A stretch of 64,000 nt of DNA from Bacillus sp. NEB1478 (GCF_031582965.1 NZ_CP134049.1:1736001-1800000), one strand, 5' to 3'; shown: positions 1-8,928, counted from the stretch's first letter. Notes: generated by a model not told the origin, from the sequence alone. Program-made: numbers and translations.

Positions 1-73
1 TGGGATAAGAGGCATATTGTTTTTGAATTTATGAAGAAGCAATATAATATAAATATTTTTCATAAATAATGAA

Positions 74-292
74 TTATGATTGACAAGGACAGCCAAAGAA
101 AAGACTAGAATCCCTTTTAAAGTGATTACCTTGAATCACAACTGTGCTGTCACAAAATTGATCGATTCTTCCAAATGCAACAGTTTCATGTTTATCGGGG
201 CAGTATACTTCTATAGGAAGACCAAGTCTCAGGCTGTATGATAACTCAAGGTCTGTCACGAGAGATTTATTTTTTAATTTAGTTAACGTCAT
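74..292 (-). CDS. Small conserved-looking hypothetical protein, 72 aa
   Basis: I do not recognise this family. The ATG is preceded on the minus strand by a GGAGAGGA ribosome binding site at good distance, which supports a real gene. The product is mixed charged and hydrophobic with no membrane segment and ends in a cysteine-containing tail (FFGCPCQS); the C-x-C near the end could bind metal but nothing else shows this. It is transcribed divergently from ypbG. No function is proposed. Confidence 0.65.
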   Translation of the reverse strand: MTLTKLKNKSLVTDLELSYSLRLGLPIEVYCPDKHETVAFGRIDQFCDSTVVIQGNHFKRDSSLFFGCPCQS

Positions 293-465
293 GATGTTTC
301 CTCTCCAATTTAAAAATATTTTTAATTAACATACTATTATCATATGTTAAATTTACAAATTTTTCAACTAATCTTTTTAAATATTCTAAAAATTTACAAG
401 CTGTTGTTTTATTAGAACAACTTGTTTTATGGTATGATCATTTCAATCTTTTACTGGAGGAAACC

Positions 466-1230
466 ATGCTTTTTTTAATATTGTTTATCGTTTGTATATT
501 TCTGCTTATCTACATGTATATAGAAGCGAATAGAAATCGTGTTAATCAAATTAATACGGAAATAAACAGATTACCGGTGTCATTTCACGATTTTAAAATA
601 TTTTTTGTATCTGATATTCATCGGAGAATCATCCAAGATTCTGTTATTGAGAAGGCACGTGCGGCAGATATCGTTATTATTGGGGGCGATTTAGCAGAAA
701 AAGGAGTTCCTATTGAAAGAGTTAAACATAATTTAATGAAATTAAAGAAAATCGGTCCTTCCTATTTTGTTTGGGGAAATAATGATTACGAGTTAAATAC
801 GACTGAATTATGTGATACCATTCAAGATTGTGGTGTTAAAATAATAAAAAATGGGTGTATTTCATTGGAGCAAGGGAATGAAATAATAGATATTGCAGCG
901 GTTGACGACCTGTCTTTGAAAAAAGATGATCTGAGGCAAGCGTTAGCCACAAGTTATTCTTCCTGCAAAATTTTAATTAGTCATAATCCTGATATAGTAA
1001 AAAAAATAAACAAAAAAGACAATATAAGTTTAGTGTTATCGGGACATACACATGGTGGACAAATCCGTCTAGGGCCATTAGGAATTGCTAAAAGAGGGGG
1101 CTGGTATGCTGGAGACAGCTGTCAACTATTTATTAGCAATGGGTATGGAACAAGACATTTGCCGTTACGTCTTGGAGCGCAGAGTGAAACGAACCTTATC
1201 ACCCTAAAACAGGTAAAAAGTTTACACTAG
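466..1230 (+). CDS. ypbG: Membrane-anchored metallophosphoesterase YpbG
   Basis: 254 aa calcineurin-like phosphoesterase. The order of metal-binding motifs is complete: SDIH (D50, H52), GGDL near residue 74, GNND near 105, SHNPD near 173 and GHTHGG near 195, so a dinuclear-metal active site is expected. Residues 1-19 form one hydrophobic segment, probably a membrane anchor. The start is supported by TGGAGG 6 nt upstream. The locus matches ypbG of B. subtilis. Substrate is unknown: such enzymes can be phosphodiesterases or lipid/nucleotide phosphatases. Confidence 0.85.
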   Translation: MLFLILFIVCIFLLIYMYIEANRNRVNQINTEINRLPVSFHDFKIFFVSDIHRRIIQDSVIEKARAADIVIIGGDLAEKGVPIERVKHNLMKLKKIGPSYFVWGNNDYELNTTELCDTIQDCGVKIIKNGCISLEQGNEIIDIAAVDDLSLKKDDLRQALATSYSSCKILISHNPDIVKKINKKDNISLVLSGHTHGGQIRLGPLGIAKRGGWYAGDSCQLFISNGYGTRHLPLRLGAQSETNLITLKQVKSLH

Positions 1231-1277
1231 AATGTTTTTTCATATATACTTTTCTTAACTTATCAATTGGAGGAAGT

Positions 1278-2189
1278 TTGATGCCTTGTGAAGGGAAATA
1301 TAATATTAAAGCCGTTTCCAAGATGCTTGGCATACAGGCTGGAACGTTAAGAGCTTGGGAAAGACGCTATTCTATCGTTCAACCTCATAGAAATGAAGCG
1401 GGCCACCGATTGTATACGGATGAACAAGTCTATATCTTAAAGTGGCTTGTAAATAAAGTGAATCAAGGTTTTACAATCAGTCAGGCGGTCGACGTTGCTC
1501 AGAATGGAGATCTTTACAAGGAAACCTCTCCTTTTTCAGTAGAAAATACTGATCGTGCTATTGAGATGTCTGATCAAATATTAGAATCTTTGTTATCTTT
1601 TCAAGAGAGAAAAGCCAGTGATTTATTAAGTCAGGCTTTTAGTATGTATAATTTGGAAAAAGTCATTATTGATATTTTGGGCACATTATTAGTAAGAGTT
1701 GGCCATTTATGGGAAGAACAGAAAATTACAGTTGCGCACGAACACTTTACTTCTTCTTTTTTGCGTATGAAAATAGGACAACTTATGCATTGGCTGCCTT
1801 CAGATCCATATTTACCGAGAGTTATTGTCGGGTGTGGAATCGATGAACAGCATGAACTGGGGCTTCTTATGTTTACATTGTTTTTAAGAAGAAGAGGTTT
1901 CGAAGTTATTTATTTAGGACATGGCATTCCAGAAGAAGATTTTGAAAAAGTAATCGATGAAGTCCAGCCTAAGCTGGTTTTCTTATCTTGTACTTTAAGT
2001 GATCCTGCATTGAAGACGCTCGAATGGGTTAATACCATTTATGAAAAATTTCCGGAAACATCTTTTGGTATTGGCGGCTCAGCTTTCAATCATTTAACGC
2101 TGACTTTACAAGAAACTTTTGAGAAATTCTTAATCGGAAACAGTAAAGAAGAATGGGATAGTTGGATAACAAGTAAGCTAAAGAGTTAG
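1278..2189 (+). CDS. MerR-type regulator with B12-binding domain, CarH/LitR-like photoreceptor candidate
   Basis: 303 aa. Residues about 7-75 are a MerR winged helix (LRAWERRY and GHRLYTDEQ motifs). The central part carries the Wx9EH signature (W145, E155, H156) that packs against adenosylcobalamin in CarH, and the C-terminal cobalamin-binding domain carries ExHxxG (E190, H192, G195), H192 being the expected lower axial cobalt ligand. CarH and LitR repress carotenoid and related genes in the dark and release DNA in light. The residue after the tryptophan is glutamate (E146) where Thermus CarH has the histidine used in its light-state bis-His adduct. No carotenoid genes are in the window, so targets are unknown. 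It lies 47 bp downstream of ypbG behind its own GGAGG site and may be cotranscribed with it. Confidence 0.8.
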   Translation: MMPCEGKYNIKAVSKMLGIQAGTLRAWERRYSIVQPHRNEAGHRLYTDEQVYILKWLVNKVNQGFTISQAVDVAQNGDLYKETSPFSVENTDRAIEMSDQILESLLSFQERKASDLLSQAFSMYNLEKVIIDILGTLLVRVGHLWEEQKITVAHEHFTSSFLRMKIGQLMHWLPSDPYLPRVIVGCGIDEQHELGLLMFTLFLRRRGFEVIYLGHGIPEEDFEKVIDEVQPKLVFLSCTLSDPALKTLEWVNTIYEKFPETSFGIGGSAFNHLTLTLQETFEKFLIGNSKEEWDSWITSKLKS

Positions 2190-2298
2190 CTATATAAATT
2201 ATCGTATAAGAATTATCTTGTCTAGTAATCACCAACTTTTCACAAACTCATATATTGTTACAAAGACATAATAGAGCCGATCGTAAGGGGGACCATAG

Positions 2299-2889
2299 AT
2301 GCGGGTAGAACGGTTAACCTATAACAAAATAAAAATCTTCCTAACTTTTGATGATCTGAATGAACGAGGTATTTCAAAGGAAGAAATATGGCAGGACATT
2401 CCGAAAGTACATCAGCTTTTTCGCGACATGATGACTGAAGCTGATGATGAGGTTGGATTTAAAGCTGACGGTCCTATTGCAGTTGAAGTTTTTTCGCTTC
2501 CGGCACAAGGTATGGTCGTTATTGTGACGAAAGGCATTAATGAATATGAAATTGATGACGAATATGATGAAGATTATATAGAAATGCAAGTTACGTTAGA
2601 TGAAAATGATGAAATTTTTTATGAATTTTCATCATTTGAAGATGTAATTTTGCTTGCAAAACGTCTGCATACCATGAATATTGGCGGAGGCAGATTATTT
2701 TCATATAATAATCATTTTTACTTAAAGTTTGAAGAAGAAGAATTAAACAAGCTGGATCTTGATTTGTTTATTGCAATATTGGCTGAATTCGGAAGTTCAT
2801 CTACAATTACGAGTTATCGAGTGATTGAGTATGGGAAAGAGCTTATGAAAGAAGGAGCTGTAGACCAGCTGGTTCATTATTTTAAATAA
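2299..2889 (+). CDS. ypbH: MecA-family ClpC adaptor, YpbH type
   Basis: 196 aa, close to the usual length for MecA/YpbH. The N-terminus (MRVERLTYNKIKIFLTF) is the substrate-binding domain opening typical of MecA, followed by an acidic linker (about 80-95) and the C-terminal ClpC-binding domain. MecA paralogues target proteins such as ComK to ClpCP and help assemble the ClpC hexamer; YpbH is the second paralogue in B. subtilis and sits at this locus. The start follows AAGGGGG. A strong terminator follows. Which of the two paralogous roles it fills cannot be told from sequence alone. Confidence 0.85.
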   Translation: MRVERLTYNKIKIFLTFDDLNERGISKEEIWQDIPKVHQLFRDMMTEADDEVGFKADGPIAVEVFSLPAQGMVVIVTKGINEYEIDDEYDEDYIEMQVTLDENDEIFYEFSSFEDVILLAKRLHTMNIGGGRLFSYNNHFYLKFEEEELNKLDLDLFIAILAEFGSSSTITSYRVIEYGKELMKEGAVDQLVHYFK

Positions 2890-2900
2890 CAAACACAGAT

Positions 2901-2931
2901 AAGGGCGCAATTTTATATGCGCTCTTTTTAT
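2901..2931 (+). terminator. Intrinsic terminator after ypbH
   Basis: Nine-pair stem AAGGGCGCA / TGCGCTCTT followed by a T run. Confidence 0.85.
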
Positions 2932-3057
2932 TTATTGTCCTGTTACTGATTTTAACTGCAAAACATGATATGATAAGTAATATTTTTTATCCGCTGAACA
3001 GGAAATATTTCAGGGAATATAATATATACATAATATTTGGGCTAGGAGTGACCATAA

Positions 3058-3975
3058 ATGAAAATTGCAGTCTTATATGGCGGAGTTTCTGCTGAAAGAG
3101 AAGTTTCACTATCTACTGGAAAACAAATAATAGCAGCTCTTGAAAGCAAAGGGCATGAAGTGATTGGAATTGATTTTCATCCTTCCCGATTGCACGAATT
3201 GTTAGAACTGAAAGCTGATATAGTATTTCTTGGACTTCATGGTAAATACGGAGAAGATGGACGTCTTCAAGGGTTGTTGGATATGCTGAATATTCCTTAT
3301 GTAGGTTCAGGTGCTTTAGCATCTGGAATTGCAATGGATAAAGCAAAATCAAAACAATTTTTTAAAGAGATCGGCATAGCGATTGCAAAAGAAAAAGTAC
3401 TTTATAAAAAGTCATATTCAGAAGAACAAGTTGATTTGTCTTTTGATTTTCCAGTAGTCGTAAAACCGAACCGAGAAGGATCTACAATCGGATTAACCAT
3501 TGCACAAAATAAAGAAGAAATGCTAAAAGGGATTACGGAAGCATTTCTTCACGACGATACTATTCTTGTGGAACAGTTTGTAAGCGGAAGAGAAGTGACA
3601 GTTGCAGTAATGGGTGAGCATGGAGATATGCAGGCATTGCCTGTAGTTGAAATCGTTCCAAAGAATGCTTACTATGACTATGAGTCAAAATATGCAGAAG
3701 GCGGAAGTATTCACTATGTACCGGCAAGAGTCGATGATCAAACCACAGCACTTCTGCAAAAAAATGCAGTGCTTGCTCACGAAGTATTAGGATGTGAAGT
3801 ATATTCCCGCGTAGATTTTATCGTTCCTCATGATGGATCAGAACCTGTCATTTTAGAGGTGAATACTTTGCCTGGAATGACTCCGACAAGTCTTTATCCC
3901 GATGCTGCAAAAGAGATCGGATTAGACTATCCATCCATGATTGAGAAATTAATCGAAATTTCATTAAAAAAATAA
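3058..3975 (+). CDS. ddl: D-alanine--D-alanine ligase
   Basis: 305 aa ATP-grasp enzyme making the D-Ala-D-Ala dipeptide for peptidoglycan in the cytoplasm. Visible family motifs: LHGKYGEDG near 60-70, AMDKAKSKQF near 95, VVKPNREGSTIG near 138-148 and the metal- and ATP-binding EVNTLPGMTPTS near 270. The length fits the short DdlB-like class. It is a single gene with its own terminator, preceded by TAGGAGTG. In B. subtilis ddl lies elsewhere, so its place between the adaptor gene and gudB is a local difference. Confidence 0.92.
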   Translation: MKIAVLYGGVSAEREVSLSTGKQIIAALESKGHEVIGIDFHPSRLHELLELKADIVFLGLHGKYGEDGRLQGLLDMLNIPYVGSGALASGIAMDKAKSKQFFKEIGIAIAKEKVLYKKSYSEEQVDLSFDFPVVVKPNREGSTIGLTIAQNKEEMLKGITEAFLHDDTILVEQFVSGREVTVAVMGEHGDMQALPVVEIVPKNAYYDYESKYAEGGSIHYVPARVDDQTTALLQKNAVLAHEVLGCEVYSRVDFIVPHDGSEPVILEVNTLPGMTPTSLYPDAAKEIGLDYPSMIEKLIEISLKK

Positions 3976-3982
3976 AACTTTC

Positions 3983-4018
3983 AAGCCCCATTTATTTTTT
4001 GCATGGGGCTTCTCTATT
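3983..4018 (+). terminator. Intrinsic terminator after ddl
   Basis: Stem AGCCCCAT / ATGGGGCT with a T-rich tail. Confidence 0.85.
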
Positions 4019-4088
4019 TTATCCCAGACTGCACAAGAGCTGATTATATTGGCAGAATATTAGCTATTTTCTTAACTGTCGGTATATA

Positions 4089-4102
4089 AGAAAGCGTTTT
4101 CT
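4089..4102 (+). promoter_or_regulatory. Candidate cre (CcpA) site upstream of gudB
   Basis: AGAAAGCGTTTTCT matches the cre consensus TGWAARCGYTWNCW at all but the first base. It lies 28 bp upstream of the proposed -35, a place where CcpA could either activate or repress. Carbon control of glutamate dehydrogenase would make metabolic sense, but only the sequence match is seen. Confidence 0.45.
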
Positions 4103-4129
4103 TTTTAGGCGGAAATCACTAAATTTTTC

Positions 4130-4158
4130 TTCTCAATACTCGTACAAAGGTGTATACT
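4130..4158 (+). promoter_or_regulatory. Candidate sigma-A promoter of gudB
   Basis: TTCTCA, 17 bp spacer, TATACT; start of transcription would be about 4165. Confidence 0.45.
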
Positions 4159-4210
4159 GTCTCTGAAGCTTGACTAAACTTTAGAGGTGACAAATATGGG
4201 AGGTAAACAA

Positions 4211-5494
4211 ATGACAGCCCAAAATACTACAGACCAAAAATCCGACAATCATCATGAAAATGACAATGTGCTGACATCCACGCAGTCCGTTATAGCGGAT
4301 GCGCTCGATAAATTAGGATATTCTTCCGAAGTTTATGAGTTGTTAAAAGAACCGATTCGCATGCTTACAGTTCGAATTCCGGTAAAAATGGATGATGGAA
4401 GCACTAAGATATTTACAGGATATCGTGCCCAGCATAATGATGCTGTTGGTCCAACAAAGGGCGGCGTTCGTTTTCATCCGAATGTATCTGAAACAGAAGT
4501 AAAAGCATTATCGATTTGGATGAGTTTAAAAGCAGGAATTGTAGATTTGCCATACGGTGGCGGAAAAGGTGGAATTATTTGTGATCCACGTACGATGTCT
4601 TTCAGAGAACTCGAAAGATTAAGCCGCGGTTATGTAAGAGCGATCAGTCAGCTCGTAGGGCCAACAAAAGATATTCCTGCGCCAGACGTCTTTACAAATT
4701 CACAAATTATGGCTTGGATGATGGATGAATACAGCAGAATCAGAGAGTTTGATTCACCTGGATTCATTACTGGAAAACCATTAGTATTAGGCGGATCGCA
4801 TGGAAGAGAAACAGCGACTGCAAAAGGTGTTACGATTTGTATCCGAGAAGCAGCAGCAAAAAGAGGTATTCAGCTTGAAGGAGCGCGTGTAGTTGTACAA
4901 GGTTTCGGGAATGCAGGAAGCTTCTTAGCTAAATTTATGCATGATGCAGGGGCTAATGTCATTGCTATTTCTGATGCTTATGGCGGACTTTACGATCCTG
5001 AAGGGTTAGATATCGATTATTTACTAGAACGCAGAGACAGTTTCGGTACAGTAACGAAATTGTTTAAAGACACGATTACGAATCAAGAGTTGTTAGAGCT
5101 TGATTGTGATATATTAGTTCCTGCTGCGATAGAAAATCAAATTACTGAAAAAAATGCACACAATATTAAAGCGACTATCGTTGTTGAAGCTGCGAATGGT
5201 CCTACTACTCTCGAAGCGACTCGAATTCTTTCTGAGAGAGGAATTCTGCTCGTACCTGATGTGTTAGCAAGTGCAGGCGGTGTTACCGTATCCTATTTTG
5301 AATGGGTACAAAACAACCAAGGTTACTACTGGACAGAAGAAGAAGTAGAAGAAAAGCTTGAAAAAGTAATGGTGAAATCGTTTGAGACTGTTTATACAAC
5401 TGCTATGAACAGAAAAGTAAACATGAGACTAGCCGCTTACATGGTTGGTGTACGTAAGATGGCCGAAGCATCTAGATTCAGAGGCTGGATTTAA
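4211..5494 (+). CDS. gudB: NAD-dependent glutamate dehydrogenase
   Basis: 427 aa Glu/Leu/Phe/Val dehydrogenase converting glutamate to 2-oxoglutarate and ammonia. Motifs: GPTKGGVRFHP, KAGIVDLPYGGGKGGI with the catalytic lysine, PAPDVFT, and the Rossmann glycines GFGNAGS. The start is uncertain: ATG 4211 follows GGAGGT by 6 nt, while ATG 4196 (432 aa) follows GAGGTGA equally well. The nine-base duplication that inactivates GudB in laboratory B. subtilis 168 is not present around EVKALSIWM, so the enzyme should be active. The gene sits beside ypdA as in B. subtilis and ends in a strong terminator. RocG is the alternative name for a paralogue; locus favours gudB. Confidence 0.92.
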   Translation: MTAQNTTDQKSDNHHENDNVLTSTQSVIADALDKLGYSSEVYELLKEPIRMLTVRIPVKMDDGSTKIFTGYRAQHNDAVGPTKGGVRFHPNVSETEVKALSIWMSLKAGIVDLPYGGGKGGIICDPRTMSFRELERLSRGYVRAISQLVGPTKDIPAPDVFTNSQIMAWMMDEYSRIREFDSPGFITGKPLVLGGSHGRETATAKGVTICIREAAAKRGIQLEGARVVVQGFGNAGSFLAKFMHDAGANVIAISDAYGGLYDPEGLDIDYLLERRDSFGTVTKLFKDTITNQELLELDCDILVPAAIENQITEKNAHNIKATIVVEAANGPTTLEATRILSERGILLVPDVLASAGGVTVSYFEWVQNNQGYYWTEEEVEEKLEKVMVKSFETVYTTAMNRKVNMRLAAYMVGVRKMAEASRFRGWI

Positions 5495-5513
5495 TTTTTT
5501 GCAAACCTAACGC

Positions 5514-5547
5514 AAATCTCCTATCATATGATGATAGGAGATTTTTT
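5514..5547 (+). terminator. Intrinsic terminator after gudB
   Basis: Long stem AATCTCCTATCAT / ATGATAGGAGATT followed by T6. Confidence 0.9.
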
Positions 5548-5584
5548 GTATGTATAGACTTTTTTACACAGGCTTTTTTTAAAA

Positions 5585-5990
5585 GGCTCTTTTCTAAAAG
5601 ATTATTGCTACAAAGAGATTTTGAAGTTTTTCATTGTAAAGTTGGTTAAAGGGGAAGGTGCGAAACTCCTCGAAAATAAAAATCACATTTTCTTCGTGCG
5701 ATGTTACGCTGCACTAGATTTTCTTGTACTGTGGGACTGGCGCACAGTCCGAAAAGCGGAAACGGTTTGATCAGCCCCGACATGCAAAAGGGAAATGGAC
5801 TAAGAAGGCGCTTTTTGCCTTCGGGACCAATAAACTTTTGACCTCGAGGGTCTAACCCCTGCAGCTAGACAGGTGAGACACTTATACGTGAAAATTACGA
5901 ATGTGGCTCACCGCCTACACTGCGGAAATCGAGCAACCTGGAACGGAAATCAACTACCTACAAAACCAACAATGTATGCTAAAACAGCCT
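5585..5990. repeat. Dispersed intergenic repeat, copy A (long form)
   Basis: Fills the gene-free stretch between gudB and ypdA. The left end (GGCTCTTTTCTAAAAGATTA) is the reverse complement of the right end of copy C at 44557-44777, and the right end (AAAACAGCC preceded by GGAACGGAAATCAACTAC) matches the left end of C. It shares an identical 19-nt block with copy B (5686-5704 = 18770-18788). Compared with C it holds about 170 additional or diverged bases in the middle, including a stretch of short inverted repeats. No convincing ORF. Confidence 0.75.
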
Positions 5991-6040
5991 TTGTATAACC
6001 TATACTTATTAGATAAAGCGTTATTGAAAGTGGTGAAGCA

Positions 6041-7027
6041 GTGGATATAGATGTTTGTATTATTGGCGGCGGACCTTGTGGTTTAGCTGCAGCTATTGCA
6101 CTAAAAGAAAAAGGTCTTTCCTATTGTGTTATTGAGAAGGGGAACGTAGTCAATACGATCTATAAATACCCAACACATCAAACCTTTTTTAGTTCTAGCG
6201 AGAAATTAGAAATCGGTCAATTTCCGTTCGTTCATGAACAAAGAAAACCGAACCGCATACATGCATTAACTTATTATAGAGAAGTAGTGAAGCGAAAAGA
6301 GTTAATGATCCGGACGTTCGAAAAAGCAGAATCTGTAGAAAAAGATAAAAAGGGACTATTTATTATTAAGACGACGGATCGTTATAAAAATGAAACCATC
6401 TATAAATCTCGCTGGGTAATCATTGCAACTGGATACTATGACAACCCTAATTTACTGAATATTAAAGGGGAAGAATTGCCTCATGTATATCATTATTTCA
6501 AAGAGGGCCATCCTTTTTACGACTTGGATATTGCAGTTATTGGAGGTAAGAATTCAGCGATAGACGCTGCATTAGAACTTCAAAAATGTGGTGCAAGACC
6601 TCATGTTTTTTATAGAGGAAAAGATTATTCTCCGAGTATTAAGCCATGGGTTCTTCCGGATTTTGAAGCGTGTGTGAAAGCCGGGACGATACAAATGTCA
6701 TTTAATGCGGAAGTAGAAGAACTTACAAAAGATGGTTTGTTAGCAACCATTTCAGGAAAGAAGAAATATTATCCATTTCATTCCGTTTTTGCTATGATTG
6801 GCTATCATCCAGATCACGCTTTTTTAAGAAAAATTGGGGTATCAATTGATTCATATACTGGAAGACCTATTTATTCTCCAGAAACAATGGAAACAAATGT
6901 AGATGGACTTTTTATTGCAGGAGTTATTGCAGCAGGTAACAACGCCAATGAAATTTTTATTGAAAATGGAAGGTTTCATGGAGATATGATTGCCAGAACC
7001 ATTCATGAAAGAGAAAAAAGCCGATAA
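6041..7027 (+). CDS. ypdA: YpdA, probable bacillithiol disulfide reductase (Bdr)
   Basis: 328 aa FAD/NAD(P)H oxidoreductase. The N-terminal dinucleotide fold shows GGGPCG with the YpdA-specific cysteine (Cys13); a second Rossmann motif, VIGGKNSA, lies near 168, and the C-terminal region has the FAD-contacting FIAGVIAAG. YpdA reduces oxidised bacillithiol using NADPH, and bshB1 and bshA, which make bacillithiol, are in the same window. The start is a GTG at 6041 after GTGGTGA; there is no better ATG. It ends in a terminator shared with the convergent ansA. Confidence 0.88.
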   Translation: MDIDVCIIGGGPCGLAAAIALKEKGLSYCVIEKGNVVNTIYKYPTHQTFFSSSEKLEIGQFPFVHEQRKPNRIHALTYYREVVKRKELMIRTFEKAESVEKDKKGLFIIKTTDRYKNETIYKSRWVIIATGYYDNPNLLNIKGEELPHVYHYFKEGHPFYDLDIAVIGGKNSAIDAALELQKCGARPHVFYRGKDYSPSIKPWVLPDFEACVKAGTIQMSFNAEVEELTKDGLLATISGKKKYYPFHSVFAMIGYHPDHAFLRKIGVSIDSYTGRPIYSPETMETNVDGLFIAGVIAAGNNANEIFIENGRFHGDMIARTIHEREKSR

Positions 7028-7056
7028 TCCTGCATTGCGGATATCGGCTTTTTTTA
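7015..7056. terminator. Bidirectional terminator between ypdA and ansA
   Basis: Stem AAAAGCCGATA / TATCGGCTTTT with extra pairing in the loop; T runs on both strands serve both convergent genes. The left arm overlaps the end of ypdA. Confidence 0.85.
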
Positions 7057-7059
7057 ATC

Positions 7060-8028
7060 TTAATCAAAAAATAAGTGCTGCAATTTTTCAGAGGAATTTG
7101 TGTTTTCTAATGCAATCATGAGTTTCAGCCGCGCTTTCTGACCATTCAATCCATTAGAGAAAATCACGCCTAATTCTTTTAAATGTTTTCCTCCGCCTTC
7201 ATAAGAATAGATATCTTGGGCGATACCGTTGAAGCATCTAGATACAAGTACTACAGGAACTTGTTTTTTAATGAGATTTTCAATAGCAGGCACTGTCGCT
7301 GGAGGCATGTTTCCCTGTCCAAGTGCTTCAATAACGATACCATCAGCTCCATGAGCAGCTGCATTTATTAAAGTCCCATCCATACCTGCAAAAGCTTTTA
7401 ATAACACTACATTTTTAGAAACGCTTTTTACTTGAAAGCGGTTCGATTGTAGAGGTGTATGATGAAAAAGAACGCCTCTTTTAGTTACAATTCCAATAGG
7501 ACCATATTGTGGACTTTGAAATGTCGCAATGTTGCTGGTATGTGTTTTGGTTACATTTTTTGCAGTGTGAATTTCATCATTAAAAACAACAAGAACGCCT
7601 TTGCCTAATGATTGCTGATCAGACGCTACTTTGACAGAGGATATTAGATTGTATGGCCCATCAGAGCCATGTTCATTGCTTGATCGCATCGCACCTGTAA
7701 CGATTACAGGTATTGTTGCTCCGAGTACAAGGTCAAGGACGTAAGCTGTCTCTTCTAGTGTATCTGTTCCATGAGTAATGACAATTCCGTCAAAATGCTC
7801 TGTTTCCGTTTGTTCTTTGATGAAAGATGCCAGTTCAAGCATGTGTACAGGAGTAATATGCGGAGAAGGCAGATTAACATAATTTTTTGAAATGACCTCT
7901 GCAATATCTGCCAGTTCTGCAATGGTTGATTCAAGCGGATGGGTTTCTTTCGTGTTGACGCCGCCTGTGTTTTTGTTTTCTTCCATCGCGATTGTACCGC
8001 CTGTGTGTATCAGTAATATTTTTTTCAT
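7060..8028 (-). CDS. ansA: Type I L-asparaginase
   Basis: 322 aa cytoplasmic asparaginase hydrolysing asparagine to aspartate and ammonia. The two threonine active-site motifs are intact: HTGGTIAM near residue 8 and THGTDTLEETA near 85, followed by TGAMRS. No signal peptide, so the cytoplasmic type. The start follows GGAGGG on the minus strand. It is monocistronic and convergent with ypdA. Near gudB it adds another ammonia-releasing amino-acid step, though no coregulation is visible. Confidence 0.92.
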   Translation of the reverse strand: MKKILLIHTGGTIAMEENKNTGGVNTKETHPLESTIAELADIAEVISKNYVNLPSPHITPVHMLELASFIKEQTETEHFDGIVITHGTDTLEETAYVLDLVLGATIPVIVTGAMRSSNEHGSDGPYNLISSVKVASDQQSLGKGVLVVFNDEIHTAKNVTKTHTSNIATFQSPQYGPIGIVTKRGVLFHHTPLQSNRFQVKSVSKNVVLLKAFAGMDGTLINAAAHGADGIVIEALGQGNMPPATVPAIENLIKKQVPVVLVSRCFNGIAQDIYSYEGGGKHLKELGVIFSNGLNGQKARLKLMIALENTNSSEKLQHLFFD

Positions 8029-8110
8029 AAGTGCTGCCCTCCTTGTTCACTATTCCACTTCTTAAAATATCATGTTACGATAGAAAAAAACAGTAGAAAA
8101 GAGGCAGGAC

Positions 8111-8791
8111 ATGCTGGCTGTAATTTCTGCAGCGGTGGCTCCGGCCATTGCGCTATTATCATTTTTTTATTTGAAAGATAAATACGAAACAGAACCTTTA
8201 TCATTAGTTGTAAAGGTTTATATATTTGGAGTTCTCCTTGTTTTTCCCATTATGGTGCTTCAATTCGGGTTTAAAGAAGAGTTGAATATCCCTTTATTTG
8301 CTGATGCTTTTTTAACTAGTGGATTACTAGAAGAATTTTTTAAATGGTTTTTAATTTTTTATGGTGCTTATCTGCATGAGGAATTCAATGAACCATATGA
8401 CGGCATTGTTTATGCGGCAGCACTTTCGCTTGGATTTGCTTCATTAGAAAATATTTTTTATTTATATACTTTCGGGATTGAAGAAGCATTGGTACGCGCG
8501 TTGCTGCCGGTTAGCGGTCATGCTTTATTCGGTGTAATCATGGGCTTTTACTTAGGGAAAGGCAAGTTCTCTTCCGGCAGAAAAAAAGTTGTCTATCTGG
8601 TTTTATCATTGCTTGTGCCCGTACTTCTTCATGGTACTTTTAACTTCTTGCTCCTATCAAACACCAAATATATTTTCTTTTATATGTTTCCATTCATGAT
8701 TTTCTTATGGTGGTTTGCATTACGAAAAGTAAAACTCGCCAATTCATCAATGAAACATTTTGCACACGCGGATGCGAAGACCGGTATATAG
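8111..8791 (+). CDS. prsW: Intramembrane protease PrsW
   Basis: 226 aa polytopic membrane protein with about seven or eight hydrophobic segments. The PrsW signature is present: EEFFKW (EExxK) near residue 80, SLENIFY near 120 and HALFGVIMG near 138, which form the presumed metal-binding glutamyl protease site. In B. subtilis PrsW makes the site-1 cut of the anti-sigma factor RsiW, activating sigma-W. It lies between ypdA and sleB as there. A terminator follows immediately. Confidence 0.9.
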   Translation: MLAVISAAVAPAIALLSFFYLKDKYETEPLSLVVKVYIFGVLLVFPIMVLQFGFKEELNIPLFADAFLTSGLLEEFFKWFLIFYGAYLHEEFNEPYDGIVYAAALSLGFASLENIFYLYTFGIEEALVRALLPVSGHALFGVIMGFYLGKGKFSSGRKKVVYLVLSLLVPVLLHGTFNFLLLSNTKYIFFYMFPFMIFLWWFALRKVKLANSSMKHFAHADAKTGI

Positions 8792-8806
8792 CCGGTCTTT
8801 TTTTTA
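8777..8806 (+). terminator. Intrinsic terminator after prsW
   Basis: AAGACCGG / CCGGTCTT stem with a T9 run; left arm overlaps the last codons of prsW. Confidence 0.85.
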
Positions 8807-8898
8807 TTCCTTGATATATGTCATATATCTAGGTCAGCAACGTTTTTTTCGTGTACATATTTTTTTGAACAAATGTTTTTACAATGAGTCTTTGAAAT

Positions 8899-8928
8899 TG
8901 AATAAAAAAATACGGATTACAAATGATA
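8899..8928 (+). promoter_or_regulatory. Candidate sigma-G promoter of sleB-ypeB
   Basis: TGAATA, 17 bp spacer, AATGATA, close to the forespore sigma-G consensus (TGAATA, CATACTA). The predicted start near 8935 fits the sleB ATG at 8978. sleB and ypeB are known forespore genes. Confidence 0.6.
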
